Source: Streptomyces sp. NBC_01481 (GTDB lineage Bacteria; Actinomycetota; Actinomycetes; Streptomycetales; Streptomycetaceae). From it: a DNA stretch of 64,000 nt. Every line of letters begins with the position of its first letter. The stretch's first letter is position 1. The notes under the pieces were generated by a model that saw only the letters and a program-made list of their open reading frames with translations, had not been told where the DNA came from and made no database searches. A program made the translations under genes and the position numbers. Below are positions 26,401-34,413 of the stretch, piece after piece. Where the stretch lies: the NCBI RefSeq assembly GCF_026339995.1, contig NZ_JAPEPT010000005.1, positions 558,001-622,000 of the forward strand, in the 5' to 3' direction.

Positions 26401-27274
26401 ACTCGAAGAAGTTCAGCGTCTCGGCCTGCTTGATGCCCGCGACGACCAGCTGGCGGTCGCCGTTGGGCTTCACCAGGTCGATGGCCAGGCCGAAGTTGAC
26501 GTGCTCCGGCTTGACGAGGGTCGGCTTGCCGTCCTTCTCCGCGAACGACCAGTTCATCGACGGCATGGCCTTGATGGCCTGCACCATGGCGTACCCGATG
26601 AGGTGCGTGAAGGAGACCTTCCCGCCGCGGGCGCGCTTGAGGTGGTTGTTGATGACGATGCGGTTGTCGAAGAGCAGCTTCACCGGAACGGCGCGCACGG
26701 ACGTGGCCGTGGGCACTTCCAGCGAGGCGTTCATGTTCTTCGCGACGGCGGCGGCGGGGCCGCGCAGGGGCACGTAGTCGGGGCCTGCCGGAGCGGGCTC
26801 GGCCGCCTTGTCGGCAGCGGCCGCCGGCTTGGGGGCGGCGGGAGCCGCGGCGGGCTTCGCCGCAGCGGGGGCGGCAGGGGCCTGAGCCGCGGGCTGCGCC
26901 GGTGCGGCGGGCGCGGCCTGCGCCGGTGCGGCTACGGGCTTCGGGGCCTCCGGGGCGGGGGCCGCAGCCGGGACCGCTGCGGTGGCACCCGTAGCCCCCG
27001 CGGCTACGGCGCCGGACTGCGCGGCGGCCGGGGCATCCGCGGCAGGAGCCCCGTCGACCGGCTTCGCCCCTGCGGCGGCAGCACCCGCGCCGCCCGGCTT
27101 GTAGTCGGCGAAGAAGTCCCACCAGGCACGGTCGACCGAATTCGGGTCCTGGAGGTACTGCTGGTAGATCTCGTCGACGAGCCACTCATTGGGGCCGAAC
27201 GCGGCGGCAGGGTTCTTACCCTGCCCGCCTTGGTCGGTCGAGATGCTCGAGTTACTGGGGGACTGAGACGACAC
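23420..27274 (-). CDS. kgd: Multifunctional 2-oxoglutarate decarboxylase/dehydrogenase E1-E2 (KGD)
   Basis: A 1,284-residue actinobacterial KGD/OdhA. Order: N-terminal E1-type segment (NEWLVDEIYQQYLQDP), an Ala/Pro-rich linker (about 50-155), an E2 succinyltransferase catalytic domain with His379 in the DHRVIQGA motif, then ThDP-dependent E1 dehydrogenase domains (MAHRGRLN, GDAAFAGQG, GYRTGG) and the C-terminal oxoglutarate dehydrogenase domain. It feeds succinyl-CoA to the TCA cycle with E2/E3 of the pyruvate complex, and in mycobacteria its relative is inhibited by a GarA-type protein. The GTG at 27272-27274 gives the family-like N-terminus (SSQSPSNSS); a GTG at 27301 is possible. Confidence 0.95.
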   Translation of the reverse strand: MSSQSPSNSSISTDQGGQGKNPAAAFGPNEWLVDEIYQQYLQDPNSVDRAWWDFFADYKPGGAGAAAAGAKPVDGAPAADAPAAAQSGAVAAGATGATAAVPAAAPAPEAPKPVAAPAQAAPAAPAQPAAQAPAAPAAAKPAAAPAAPKPAAAADKAAEPAPAGPDYVPLRGPAAAVAKNMNASLEVPTATSVRAVPVKLLFDNRIVINNHLKRARGGKVSFTHLIGYAMVQAIKAMPSMNWSFAEKDGKPTLVKPEHVNFGLAIDLVKPNGDRQLVVAGIKQAETLNFFEFWQAYEDIVRRARNNKLTMDDFTGVTVSLTNPGGLGTVHSVPRLMPGQSVIMGVGSMDYPAEFQGTSQDTLNKLGIAKVMTLTSTYDHRVIQGAASGEFLRIVANLLLGEDGFYDDIFEALRIPYEPVRWLKDIDASHDDDVTKAARVFELIHSYRVRGHVMADTDPLEYRQRKHPDLDITEHGLTLWDLEREFAVGGFSGKSLMKLRDVLGVLRDSYCRTTGIEFMHIQDPKQRKWIQDRVERGHTKPEREEQLRILRRLNAAEAFETFLQTKYVGQKRFSLEGGESVIPLLDAVIDSAAESRLDEVVIGMAHRGRLNVLANIVGKSYAQIFREFEGNLDPKSMHGSGDVKYHLGAEGTFTGLDGEQIKVSLVANPSHLEAVDPVLEGVARAKQDVINKGGTDFTVLPVALHGDAAFAGQGVVAETLNMSQLRGYRTGGTVHIVINNQVGFTAAPESSRSSMYATDVARMIEAPIFHVNGDDPEAVVRVARLAFEFRQTFNKDVVIDLICYRRRGHNEGDNPQFTNPQMYNLIDKKRSVRKLYTESLIGRGDITLEEAEQALQDFQGQLEKVFAEVREATSQPTPAHVPDAQAEFPVAVTTAVSQEIVKRIAESQVNIPDRITVHPRLMPQMQRRAASVEDGTIDWGMGETLAIGSLLMEGTTVRLSGQDTRRGTFGQRHAVLVDQETGEDYTPLLYLSEDQARYNVYDSLLSEYAAMGFEYGYSLARPDALVMWEAQFGDFVNGAQTVVDEFISSAEQKWGQTSGVTLLLPHGYEGQGPDHSSARPERFLQMCAQNNMTVAMPTLPSNYFHLLRWQVHNPHHKPLIVFTPKSMLRLKAAASKAEEFINGGFRPVIGDDTVDPNAVRKVVFCTGKVYYDLEAERVKRGNTDTAIIRLERLYPLPGAELQAEIAKFPNAEKYLWAQEEPANQGAWPFIALNLIDHLDLAVGADIPHGERLRRISRPHGSSPAVGSAKRHQAEQQQLLNEVFEA

Positions 27275-27563
27275 GGCGGCAACCGCCCTCTTCCGCTTCA
27301 CAAGGTGATGGACAGCGGAAATAAAGGCTACGCCTCCCTGGCCGAGAGGTGCAGGCCGGGCGGGTCATCGTCGCGCAAGTCACACCGATCGGCGGGTTTC
27401 GGGGCAAGGAATGGCGGGAAACAAGCTCGGTTCCGTTTTTCGCGGGTACGACTCACCGCGGCTGCGACCCACTGCCTCGCACCCAGGAGGGCGTACTGGC
27501 CGCATTTCGGCCGCGCTCTCACCACGTACACGCAGAATGCGCGCTTCCGGTTCGAACCCTACG

Positions 27564-28697
27564 TCAACCGCGTGCCGAGGGGATCCCCGGAAGGGTCACG
27601 AGAATGCGGCAGCCACGGGACGATTCGGCCACCCCGATGCGTCCGCCGTGCAGATCGACGGCCCAGCGCGCGATCGCGAGGCCCAGGCCCGTACCGCCGT
27701 CGCTGCCCTTGCCGTGCGGGGCGGTGACAGTGCCCCGGTTGAACCGCTCGAAGACCCGGTGGCGCTCCTGCTCCGGGATGCCGGGACCCTCGTCGACCAC
27801 TTCCAGGTCGAGGGACTCCGGCAGCGGGCCGCGCCGGGCCCGTACGGTCACACGGCCGTGCGGCGGCGAGTGCTTGACCGCGTTGTCGATCAGATTGGCC
27901 ACCACCTGGTGGAGCCGCTCCGCGTCCGCGTGCGCGGTCAGCTCCGGCGGCGACACATCCAGGTGCAGATGGACGTCGGTACGGGTGTGGTGGCCGGACC
28001 CCGAGGTCAGACCGCGCTGGGCAGCGGCCAGATTGGCCTCCTTCAGCACCCCGGACAGGTAGGGCCACACCTCGAAACGGCGGGCCCGCAGCGGTACGAC
28101 GCCGTTGTCGAGCCGGGACAGATCCAGCAGCGTCTCGACCAGACGGCCCAGGCGCTCCGTCTGCTTCAGTGCCGTGCGCATCGTCTCCGGGTCGGCGGCC
28201 GAGACCCCGTCGACGACGTTCTCCAGCACGGCGCGCAGCGCGGCGATCGGGGTGCGCAGCTCGTGCGAGACGTTGGCCACCAGCTCCTTGCGGTGCTGGT
28301 CCACGGCCTCCAGGTCGTCCGCCATGCGATTGATCGTGGACGCGAGGTCGCCGAGCTCGTCGCGGCGGTCCGCGCCGCGCACGCGGCGGGTGTAGTCACC
28401 GTGCGATATGCCCTTGGCCACGGTGTTCATCTCGTCCAGCGGGGCGGTCAGGCCGTGCGCCACGAACTGGGTGATCAGCAGCGTGGCGATCACCGAGAAG
28501 ACGGTGATGAAGCGCAGCTCGGTCTCGGTGCGCAGGGCGACCAGCAGCAGGCCGGTGGTGATGAAGACCGAGACGACGACGAGCGTGCCCAGCTTGGTCT
28601 TGATCGAGATCGAGATGGAGACCGAACGCAGCCAGTTCCGCCAGCCCTGGCGAGCGGGCAGCCCGTCCCAGGGCCGCCGCCGTCTCATGGCGCTCAT
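27564..28697 (-). CDS. Sensor histidine kinase
   Basis: A 377-residue membrane kinase. Two helices at about 36-57 and 62-83 are separated by only a few residues, so there is almost no outside domain; sensing is likely within the membrane or through the response regulator's context. HAMP follows (84-140), then HisKA with phospho-acceptor His145 (ANVSHELRTP), N box NLIDNAVKHS, G1 DEGPGIP and G2 GGTGLGLAI. The ATG at 28695-28697 overlaps the response-regulator stop (ATGA), so the two are coupled. Spacing to kgd is 289 bp; any link with TCA control is only positional. Confidence 0.92.
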   Translation of the reverse strand: MSAMRRRRPWDGLPARQGWRNWLRSVSISISIKTKLGTLVVVSVFITTGLLLVALRTETELRFITVFSVIATLLITQFVAHGLTAPLDEMNTVAKGISHGDYTRRVRGADRRDELGDLASTINRMADDLEAVDQHRKELVANVSHELRTPIAALRAVLENVVDGVSAADPETMRTALKQTERLGRLVETLLDLSRLDNGVVPLRARRFEVWPYLSGVLKEANLAAAQRGLTSGSGHHTRTDVHLHLDVSPPELTAHADAERLHQVVANLIDNAVKHSPPHGRVTVRARRGPLPESLDLEVVDEGPGIPEQERHRVFERFNRGTVTAPHGKGSDGGTGLGLAIARWAVDLHGGRIGVAESSRGCRILVTLPGIPSARG

Positions 28698-29431
28698 GGC
28701 GCCGGCGTCTCCAGCGCGTAGCCGACGCCGTGGACCGTGCGGATGCGCTCGGCGCCGATCTTGCGGCGCAGGGCCTTGATGTGGCTGTCGACGGTCCGGG
28801 TGCCGGACGCGTCGGCCCAGTCCCACACCTCGGCGAGCAGCTGCTCGCGGGAGAGGACGGCGCGGGGGGTGTTCGCCAGGCAGACCAGCAGGTCGAACTC
28901 GGTCGGCGTGAGATGCACGTCCTCGCTGCGCACCCGGACCCGGCGCTGGGCGTGGTCGATCTCCAGCTCGCCGAGGCGCAGGATGCCGCTGCGCGGAGTC
29001 ACGGCGGCGAGTGCGGCGCGCTCGACGCGGCGCAGCAGCACATGCACGCGTGCCGCGAGCTCCCGCATCGAGAACGGCTTGGTCATGTAGTCGTCGGCGC
29101 CGACACCGAGGCCGACGAGCATGTCCGTCTCGTCGTCGCGCGCCGTGAGCATCAGCACGGGGACCGGGCGCTGGGCCTGGACCCGGCGGCAGACCTCCAG
29201 GCCGTCGAAGCCCGGCAGCATCACGTCGAGCACCATCAGGTCGGGCTGCCAGGCCTCGGCCGCGTCGACGGCGGCCGGCCCGTCCACGGCCGTCTGGACG
29301 AGGAAGCCCTCGGCCCGCAGACGGGCGGCGATGGCATCGACGATCGTCGAGTCGTCCTCGACGACCAGCACGCGGCGCTGGGCGCCGGGTGTGGCCGCGA
29401 CGCCGTTGTGCGTGGTGTGTGTCTGCTCCAT
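28694..29431 (-). CDS. OmpR/PhoB-family response regulator
   Basis: A 245-residue two-component regulator. The receiver domain (20-135) has the acidic pair in VVEDD, phospho-acceptor Asp69 (VLDVMLPG), Thr in LTARD and Lys in MTKPFS. A winged-helix DNA-binding domain follows (about 150-240; LTPTEFDLL, RTVDSHIKALRRKIG, VHGVGYAL). It is the first gene of the operon with the histidine kinase. OmpR-type regulators bind tandem direct repeats of about 11 bp; such repeats occur upstream of the neighbouring gene at 30327-30359, a possible but unproven target. Confidence 0.94.
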   Translation of the reverse strand: MEQTHTTHNGVAATPGAQRRVLVVEDDSTIVDAIAARLRAEGFLVQTAVDGPAAVDAAEAWQPDLMVLDVMLPGFDGLEVCRRVQAQRPVPVLMLTARDDETDMLVGLGVGADDYMTKPFSMRELAARVHVLLRRVERAALAAVTPRSGILRLGELEIDHAQRRVRVRSEDVHLTPTEFDLLVCLANTPRAVLSREQLLAEVWDWADASGTRTVDSHIKALRRKIGAERIRTVHGVGYALETPAP

Positions 29432-29523
29432 GGCCCCGCCCCTGTACGCGTTCTCGCGAGCTGCATGCCGGTGTAGATCCCCGTGTGTAGGTCAGCAGCG
29501 TAAGGGCATTGAAGGCATCCCGG

Positions 29524-30204
29524 CTACGCAGGGCGAACAGCGAGATGGACCACGTCGGGTACTCCCCGGGCAACCCGGATCTCTTCGGTTCTTACCCCGG
29601 TGAATCCGGCATTCCGCAACGCGTCCTCAAATGCGGGGGAGGGCTTGGCGGACCAGACGGCGAGCACGCCGCCGGGCTCCAACCGCCCCTGGCAGGCGGC
29701 GAGTCCGGCCGGTGAGTAGAGACTTCCGTTGTCGTCCGTGACGGTCCAGTCCGGCCCATTGTCGATGTCCAGACAAAGTGCGTCGTAGCGGTCCGTGGTC
29801 GTGCCCAAATGGGTGACGAGGTCCGTGTGAAGGATCACGCTGCGGGGGTCGGCGAGCGCGTCGCCGGAGATCCGTGCGAGCGGTCCCGAACGGTGCCAGT
29901 CGATGATCGCCTGCTCGCGCTCGACGACGGCGATACGCCGCCAGTGGGGGTTGGCCGCGGCGCGCGCCAGGGAGAAGCCGACGCCGAGTCCGCCGATGAG
30001 GAGGGTGGGAGCGGTACGGCCTGTGGCCAGCGCGTCGTAGGCGGCGTCGACGAGAAGACGCTCGGAGCGGCCGTCGGAGGTGTCCATGAGGAAGCACCCG
30101 TTGGCGATGATCTCGTGGTGCCCGCCGCGCTGCCTCAGGACGACCTCCCCGTGGGGCCCCTCACGGCGGTCGAGGGTGACGGGTGCGTCGGCATGAAGCG
30201 GCAT
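29524..30204 (-). CDS. Spermidine-synthase-like methyltransferase-fold protein
   Basis: A 226-residue protein with the spermine/spermidine synthase-type Rossmann fold: GGLGVGFSLA (about 73-82), a ligand-binding acidic patch AVVEREQAI and DIDNGPDW (about 150-157). The N-terminal beta domain is short, and the family Asp needed for aminopropyl transfer is not certain, so it may act on another substrate. The ATG at 30202-30204 has an AGGAGGTCACC ribosome-binding site; upstream in-frame starts lack one. It is followed by the two-component genes on the same strand, 92 bp apart. Divergent from the rhomboid-like gene. Confidence 0.8.
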   Translation of the reverse strand: MPLHADAPVTLDRREGPHGEVVLRQRGGHHEIIANGCFLMDTSDGRSERLLVDAAYDALATGRTAPTLLIGGLGVGFSLARAAANPHWRRIAVVEREQAIIDWHRSGPLARISGDALADPRSVILHTDLVTHLGTTTDRYDALCLDIDNGPDWTVTDDNGSLYSPAGLAACQGRLEPGGVLAVWSAKPSPAFEDALRNAGFTGVRTEEIRVARGVPDVVHLAVRPA

Positions 30205-30326
30205 GGCGGTGACCTCCTGGCGACGGTGCGGACGCGTACAGGTGGCCATGGTGCAGGGATGGGGCGAGCGGGACAAATGGTTTCGGCCGGTGCGGCTCCG
30301 GCGGTGCCATAGTCGCTTCCCGGTCG

Positions 30327-30359
30327 GTTCACAGCTGATCCACAGTGGACTCACAGCTG
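30327..30359. promoter_or_regulatory. Three tandem 11-bp repeats, OmpR/PhoP-box-like
   Basis: Three adjacent 11-bp units, GTTCACAGCTG, ATCCACAGTGG and ACTCACAGCTG, share the core TCACAG. A fourth, weaker unit may follow at 30360. Head-to-tail 11-bp repeats beginning GTTCAC are the layout of Streptomyces PhoP boxes and of other OmpR-family sites. The element lies between the divergent spermidine-synthase-like gene (start 30204) and rhomboid-like gene (start 30496). Confidence 0.6.
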
Positions 30360-30495
30360 GTTGGCGCAGTGTGGCGTGCACACGACGTCCGAGGTGGCGT
30401 GAAGGTTGCCTCGTGTGGCGCAGGTCATAGACGGGGGTCATGGTGATCGCGTTGGGTGGGGGTTCGTTCGGGCTTGAACGAGAGGGGCCTCACGC

Positions 30496-31320
30496 GTGGA
30501 CCAGCTTTCAACGCGCGACCCGGCGACGGGCCAGGAGCTGCTGGGCGGCATCCCGGCCCAGCGCACGGTGATGCGGGCGGCGGCACCCGCACTCGCGCCC
30601 CCGCCGGCCCCGACGCCCGCGCCCGCCCCCGGTCTGCCACGGCCCCTGTGGCGCCGCGCGCTGCGGCTGCTGCCCACGCCGACCGGCACGCCGTTCACCT
30701 TCGGCTACGCGCTCGTCCTGATCGCCACCTCGCTCTTCGTGGAGTACGGCGACCCGGCAACCGTCTCCCTGCTGCTCCATGGATCCAGTACCGATGTCGC
30801 CCATTTGGCCCACACTCCGCTCCTTGTTCTGGGAGCGAGCGCCCTCTGGGTCGCGGGGGGCCTGGCGTCCCCGTACGCCGTCGCTTTCCTTTTCACCCTC
30901 ACCGCGCTGGAGCGCCGCATCGGCGGCCGGCGCACCGCGGGGGTGTTCCTGCTGGGCCATGTCGGGGCGACCCTGGCCACCGAGATACCCGTGGCGGTCT
31001 CCGTCATGGCCGGGCATCTGCCCGCCACGTCGCTGCACCGCCTCGACTACGGCATCAGCTTCGGCCTGATGGCGAGCATCGGCGCCCTCGCCGGACTGCT
31101 CGGCCCCATCCAGCGCGGGACGCTGCTCGGCTTCGTCGTCCTGATGCAGGTCCAGGACCTGCTGGCCTTCGCGGACCCGCTCACCAACTGGGGCCACCCG
31201 CTCGCGCTGCTGGCCGGTATCGCCTGCTGGCCCGCCGTACGCCGATGGTCGCGGGGGAGTGCGCGGGTGCGCCGGTCAGTCGTCGGGGAGCGCGGCGAAT
31301 ACGTCCCGCAGGGCGGGTAG
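30496..31320 (+). CDS. Rhomboid-like membrane protein
   Basis: A 274-residue membrane protein. A Pro/Ala-rich cytoplasmic head (25-52) is followed by about six helices (from residue 67). It has rhomboid-like landmarks: Ser188 within YGISFG where rhomboids have GxSG, and His234 in NWGHPLALLAG, the usual place of the catalytic His. The serine motif is not canonical, so protease activity is uncertain and it may be a rhomboid-like pseudoenzyme. The GTG start is preceded by GAGAGGGG. Its end overlaps the convergent lipoprotein gene by 45 bp. Confidence 0.75.
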   Translation: MDQLSTRDPATGQELLGGIPAQRTVMRAAAPALAPPPAPTPAPAPGLPRPLWRRALRLLPTPTGTPFTFGYALVLIATSLFVEYGDPATVSLLLHGSSTDVAHLAHTPLLVLGASALWVAGGLASPYAVAFLFTLTALERRIGGRRTAGVFLLGHVGATLATEIPVAVSVMAGHLPATSLHRLDYGISFGLMASIGALAGLLGPIQRGTLLGFVVLMQVQDLLAFADPLTNWGHPLALLAGIACWPAVRRWSRGSARVRRSVVGERGEYVPQGG

Positions 31321-31800
31321 CCGCGTCGTCTCGTCCGTGGTGACGGTATGGCCGGCGTACGTGATCCGGTAGGTGAACCCGTCCGCGACGGGACTGCCGG
31401 TGGCCTCGCTGGGAAGCCGCGCGAAGTCCGCCTTGTCCAGAGCCCGCCGCAGTTCTGCCAGCTCGGCGGGCGTCATCCTGCCGGAGCCCTTGGGGCCGGT
31501 CTTCGTGGACGTGGTGTAGGTGCCGTCGTCCCGGACGAGAAGGTCATTGCGTACGCCGGCGATGCCACCGGTGACGGTCACGTGGACGAGCGGCCGCGCG
31601 GCGGCGGGTGTCGTGGGGGCGGGCGTCGTGGGAGCAGAGGGCTCCGCGCGGGTTGAATCAGCGCCCCCGTCCCCGCCCTCGCCCGACGCGCACCCCGCCG
31701 CCAGCAGGACACCCAGCAGCATTCCCGCCGCCCCGCACCGGCCCTGCCTCGTTCCTCGCACGCGCCCACCTGCCGTCCGTATCGCACGAGCACATGTCAT
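31276..31800 (-). CDS. Putative lipoprotein of unknown function
   Basis: A 174-residue protein with an Arg-rich N-terminus, hydrophobic core (MLLGVLLAA) and a lipobox ending in AAGC, so it is probably a membrane-anchored lipoprotein. After a Thr/Pro-rich spacer there is a small beta-rich domain (VHVTVTGGIAGVRNDLLVRDDG) ending FAALPDD. I recognise no named family. The ATG at 31798-31800 is chosen to give a normal signal length; other in-frame starts exist up- and downstream. It is convergent with the rhomboid-like gene (45-bp overlap). Confidence 0.7.
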   Translation of the reverse strand: MTCARAIRTAGGRVRGTRQGRCGAAGMLLGVLLAAGCASGEGGDGGADSTRAEPSAPTTPAPTTPAAARPLVHVTVTGGIAGVRNDLLVRDDGTYTTSTKTGPKGSGRMTPAELAELRRALDKADFARLPSEATGSPVADGFTYRITYAGHTVTTDETTRLPALRDVFAALPDD

Positions 31801-31910
31801 CGGCCTGTCGCTGCAGTGTGGCCGATCAGTCGGCTGGCCCCTGGGAAATTGCGCCATGCCTGATCGCTCAGAGCGAACGCCCCCGGGGGAACAACTCCGC
31901 GGCTTCATGC

Positions 31911-31931
31911 ATTGAGTCCATACAGCTCAAC
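31911..31931 (+). promoter_or_regulatory. HAIR-type HspR operator upstream of lon
   Basis: ATTGAGT-N7-GCTCAAC matches the HspR inverted repeat CTTGAGT-N7-ACTCAAG at 10 of 14 arm positions and keeps the exact 7-bp spacer. It ends 21 bp before the lon ATG. In Streptomyces HspR is known to repress lon together with dnaK and clpB, so this is a good heat-shock control site. Confidence 0.8.
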
Positions 31932-31952
31932 TTGACTGCCTAAGGGGAGATC

Positions 31953-34358
31953 ATGGCTTCGACGTCCACACCGCTCACCCTGCCCGTGCTGCCGCTCGAC
32001 GACGAGGTCGTGCTGCCCGGAATGGTGGTGCCGCTCGACCTGTCCGACAACGATGTACGAGCCGCGGTGGAGGCCGCTCAGGCCGCCGCGCGTTCCAGTG
32101 GTGCAAGCAAGCCGACCGTGTTGCTTGTTCCACGCGTCGACGGGACGTACACAGCGACCGGCGTGCTCGGGACCGTCGAGCAGGTCGGCCGGCTCTCGGA
32201 CGGCGACCCCGGCGCGCTCATCCGCGGCCGCGGCCGGGTGAAGATCGGCGCGGGGACCACGGGACCGGGCGCCGCGCTCTGGGTCGAGGGCTCGCGCGTC
32301 GAGGAGACCCTGCCCGACCCGCTGCCCGGCTCGGTCACCGAGCTGGTCAAGGAGTACAAGGCACTTGCCACCGACTGGCTGAAGAAGCGCGGCGCCTGGC
32401 AGGTCGTCGACCGCGTCCAGCAGATCGACGACGTCTCGCAGCTCGCCGACAACTCCGGCTACTCACCCTTCCTGACCACCGCCCAGAAGATCGAACTCCT
32501 GGAGACCGCCGAGCCGGTGGCCCGCCTCAAGCTCGCCACCCAGCAGCTGCGCGAGCACCTCGCCGAGCAGGACGTCGCCGAGTCGATCGCCAAGGACGTC
32601 CAGGAAGGCGTCGACAAGCAGCAGCGCGAGTTCCTGCTCCGCCGCCAGCTCGAAGCCGTACGCAAGGAGTTGCGCGAGCTCAACGGTGAGGACGGCGAGG
32701 ACGAGTCCGACGACTACCGGGCCCGTGTCGAGGCCGCCGACCTCCCCGAGAAGGTGCGCGATGCCGCCCTCAAGGAGGTCGAGAAGCTGGAGCGTTCCAG
32801 TGACCAGAGCCCCGAGGGTTCCTGGATCCGCACCTGGCTCGACACCGTCCTCGAACTGCCCTGGAACGAAAGAACCGAGGACGAGTACGACATCCAGGGC
32901 GCCAAGACGATCCTGGACGCCGAGCACTCGGGTCTGCAGGACGTGAAGGAACGGATCACCGAGTACCTGGCGGTGCGCAAGCGGCGCGCCGACCGGGGGC
33001 TGGGCGTGGTCGGCGGGCGGCGCGGGGGCGCGGTTCTGGCGCTCGTCGGCCCGCCCGGCGTGGGAAAGACCTCCCTCGGCGAGTCCGTGGCGCATGCCAT
33101 GGGACGCAAGTTCGTACGGGTCGCGCTCGGCGGCGTACGGGACGAGGCGGAGATCCGCGGCCACCGGCGCACCTACGTCGGCGCCCTGCCCGGCCGGATC
33201 GTCCGGGCGATCAAGGAGGCCGGTTCGATGAACCCGGTCGTCCTCCTCGACGAGATCGACAAGGTCGGCTCGGACTTCCGCGGCGACCCCGCGGCCGCCC
33301 TGCTCGAAGTCCTGGACCCGGCGCAGAACCACACCTTCCGCGACCACTACCTGGAGGTCGAACTCGACCTGAGCGATGTCGTCTTCCTGGCCACGGCCAA
33401 TGTGCGGGAGGCGATCCCCGAGGCCCTGCTCGACCGGATGGAGCTGGTCAGGCTCGACGGCTACACCGAGGACGAGAAGGTCGTCATCGCCCGGGACCAC
33501 CTGCTGCCGCGCCAGCTGGAGCGGGCGGGCCTGGAGCCCGGCGAGGTGATCATCGAGGAGTCGGCGCTGCGCAAGCTCGCGGGCGAGTACACCCGTGAGG
33601 CGGGCGTACGGAACCTGGAGCGTTCGGTTGCCCGGCTGCTGCGCAAGGTGGCGGCCCAGCACGAACTGGGCGACCAGGAGCTGCCGTTCACGATCGGCGC
33701 CGAGCAGCTGCGCGGCCTGATCGGGCGGCCGCACCATGTGCCCGAGTCCGCGCAGGACCCGGCCGAGCGCCGTACGGCCGTGCCGGGCGTGGCCACCGGC
33801 CTCGCCGTCACCGGCGCGGGCGGCGACGTCCTGTTCGTCGAGGCCTCTCTCGCCGACCCGGAGACGGGCGCGGCGGGGCTGACGCTGACCGGACAGCTCG
33901 GCGACGTGATGAAGGAGTCCGCGCAGATTGCGCTGAGCTTCCTGCGCTCGCACGGCGCGGAGCTGGAGCTTCCGGTCGCCGACCTCAAGGACCGGGGCAT
34001 GCACATCCACTTCCCGGCGGGCGCGGTCCCCAAGGACGGCCCGAGCGCGGGCATCACGATGACGACGGCGCTCGCGTCGCTGCTGTCCGGCCGCCTGGTG
34101 CGTACGGATGTGGCGATGACGGGTGAGGTGTCGCTGACCGGGCGGGTCCTGCCGATCGGCGGTCTGAAGCAGAAGCTGCTCGCCGCCCATCGGGCCGGCA
34201 TCACGACGGTCGTGATCCCCAAGCGGAACGAGGCGGACCTGGACGACGTCCCGGCGGAGGTCCTCGAGAAGCTGGATGTGCACCCGGTCACGGATGTGCT
34301 CCAGGTGCTGGAGATCGCGCTCTCACCGGCGGATGTGCCGGTGGAGGCCGCGGCCTGA
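31953..34358 (+). CDS. lon: ATP-dependent Lon protease
   Basis: An 801-residue LonA protease that degrades misfolded and regulatory proteins in the cytoplasm. Order: LON substrate-binding domain (about 8-200), coiled-coil helical region (200-310), AAA+ module with Walker A GPPGVGKTS and Walker B VVLLDEID, and the C-terminal protease with catalytic Ser698 (KDGPSAG) and Lys741 (GLKQKLL). The start ATG has AAGGGGAG upstream. An HspR-type operator sits just upstream (31911-31931) and a hairpin terminator follows. The N-terminal coiled-coil region is acidic, as in other actinobacterial Lon. Confidence 0.97.
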   Translation: MASTSTPLTLPVLPLDDEVVLPGMVVPLDLSDNDVRAAVEAAQAAARSSGASKPTVLLVPRVDGTYTATGVLGTVEQVGRLSDGDPGALIRGRGRVKIGAGTTGPGAALWVEGSRVEETLPDPLPGSVTELVKEYKALATDWLKKRGAWQVVDRVQQIDDVSQLADNSGYSPFLTTAQKIELLETAEPVARLKLATQQLREHLAEQDVAESIAKDVQEGVDKQQREFLLRRQLEAVRKELRELNGEDGEDESDDYRARVEAADLPEKVRDAALKEVEKLERSSDQSPEGSWIRTWLDTVLELPWNERTEDEYDIQGAKTILDAEHSGLQDVKERITEYLAVRKRRADRGLGVVGGRRGGAVLALVGPPGVGKTSLGESVAHAMGRKFVRVALGGVRDEAEIRGHRRTYVGALPGRIVRAIKEAGSMNPVVLLDEIDKVGSDFRGDPAAALLEVLDPAQNHTFRDHYLEVELDLSDVVFLATANVREAIPEALLDRMELVRLDGYTEDEKVVIARDHLLPRQLERAGLEPGEVIIEESALRKLAGEYTREAGVRNLERSVARLLRKVAAQHELGDQELPFTIGAEQLRGLIGRPHHVPESAQDPAERRTAVPGVATGLAVTGAGGDVLFVEASLADPETGAAGLTLTGQLGDVMKESAQIALSFLRSHGAELELPVADLKDRGMHIHFPAGAVPKDGPSAGITMTTALASLLSGRLVRTDVAMTGEVSLTGRVLPIGGLKQKLLAAHRAGITTVVIPKRNEADLDDVPAEVLEKLDVHPVTDVLQVLEIALSPADVPVEAAA

Positions 34359-34369
34359 GCACGATCGAC

Positions 34370-34409
34370 GAGCCCCGGATGGAAGGCTGACGGCCTCCAC
34401 CCGGGGCTC
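34370..34409. terminator. Hairpin terminator after lon
   Basis: A 9-bp stem (34370-34378 with 34401-34409) with inner AGGC/GCCT pairing, between convergent lon and the protease gene at 34414. Confidence 0.75.
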
Positions 34410-34413
34410 TGCG

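Noticed and set aside
26700..27100. Ala/Pro-rich low-complexity stretch in kgd as a possible repeat expansion or assembly error
   Set aside because: Such linkers are normal between the N-terminal segment and E2 domain in actinobacterial KGD proteins.
27549..27558. GGTTCGAACC, resembling a tRNA T-loop
   Set aside because: No acceptor, D or anticodon arms can be drawn around it; it is only a short palindrome after the kinase gene.
23465..27727. A very long plus-strand open frame (over 1,400 codons) opposite kgd
   Set aside because: It is the shadow of a well-conserved minus-strand gene: no domain, Gly/Arg/Leu-rich random composition, and poor codon bias. High GC removes stops.
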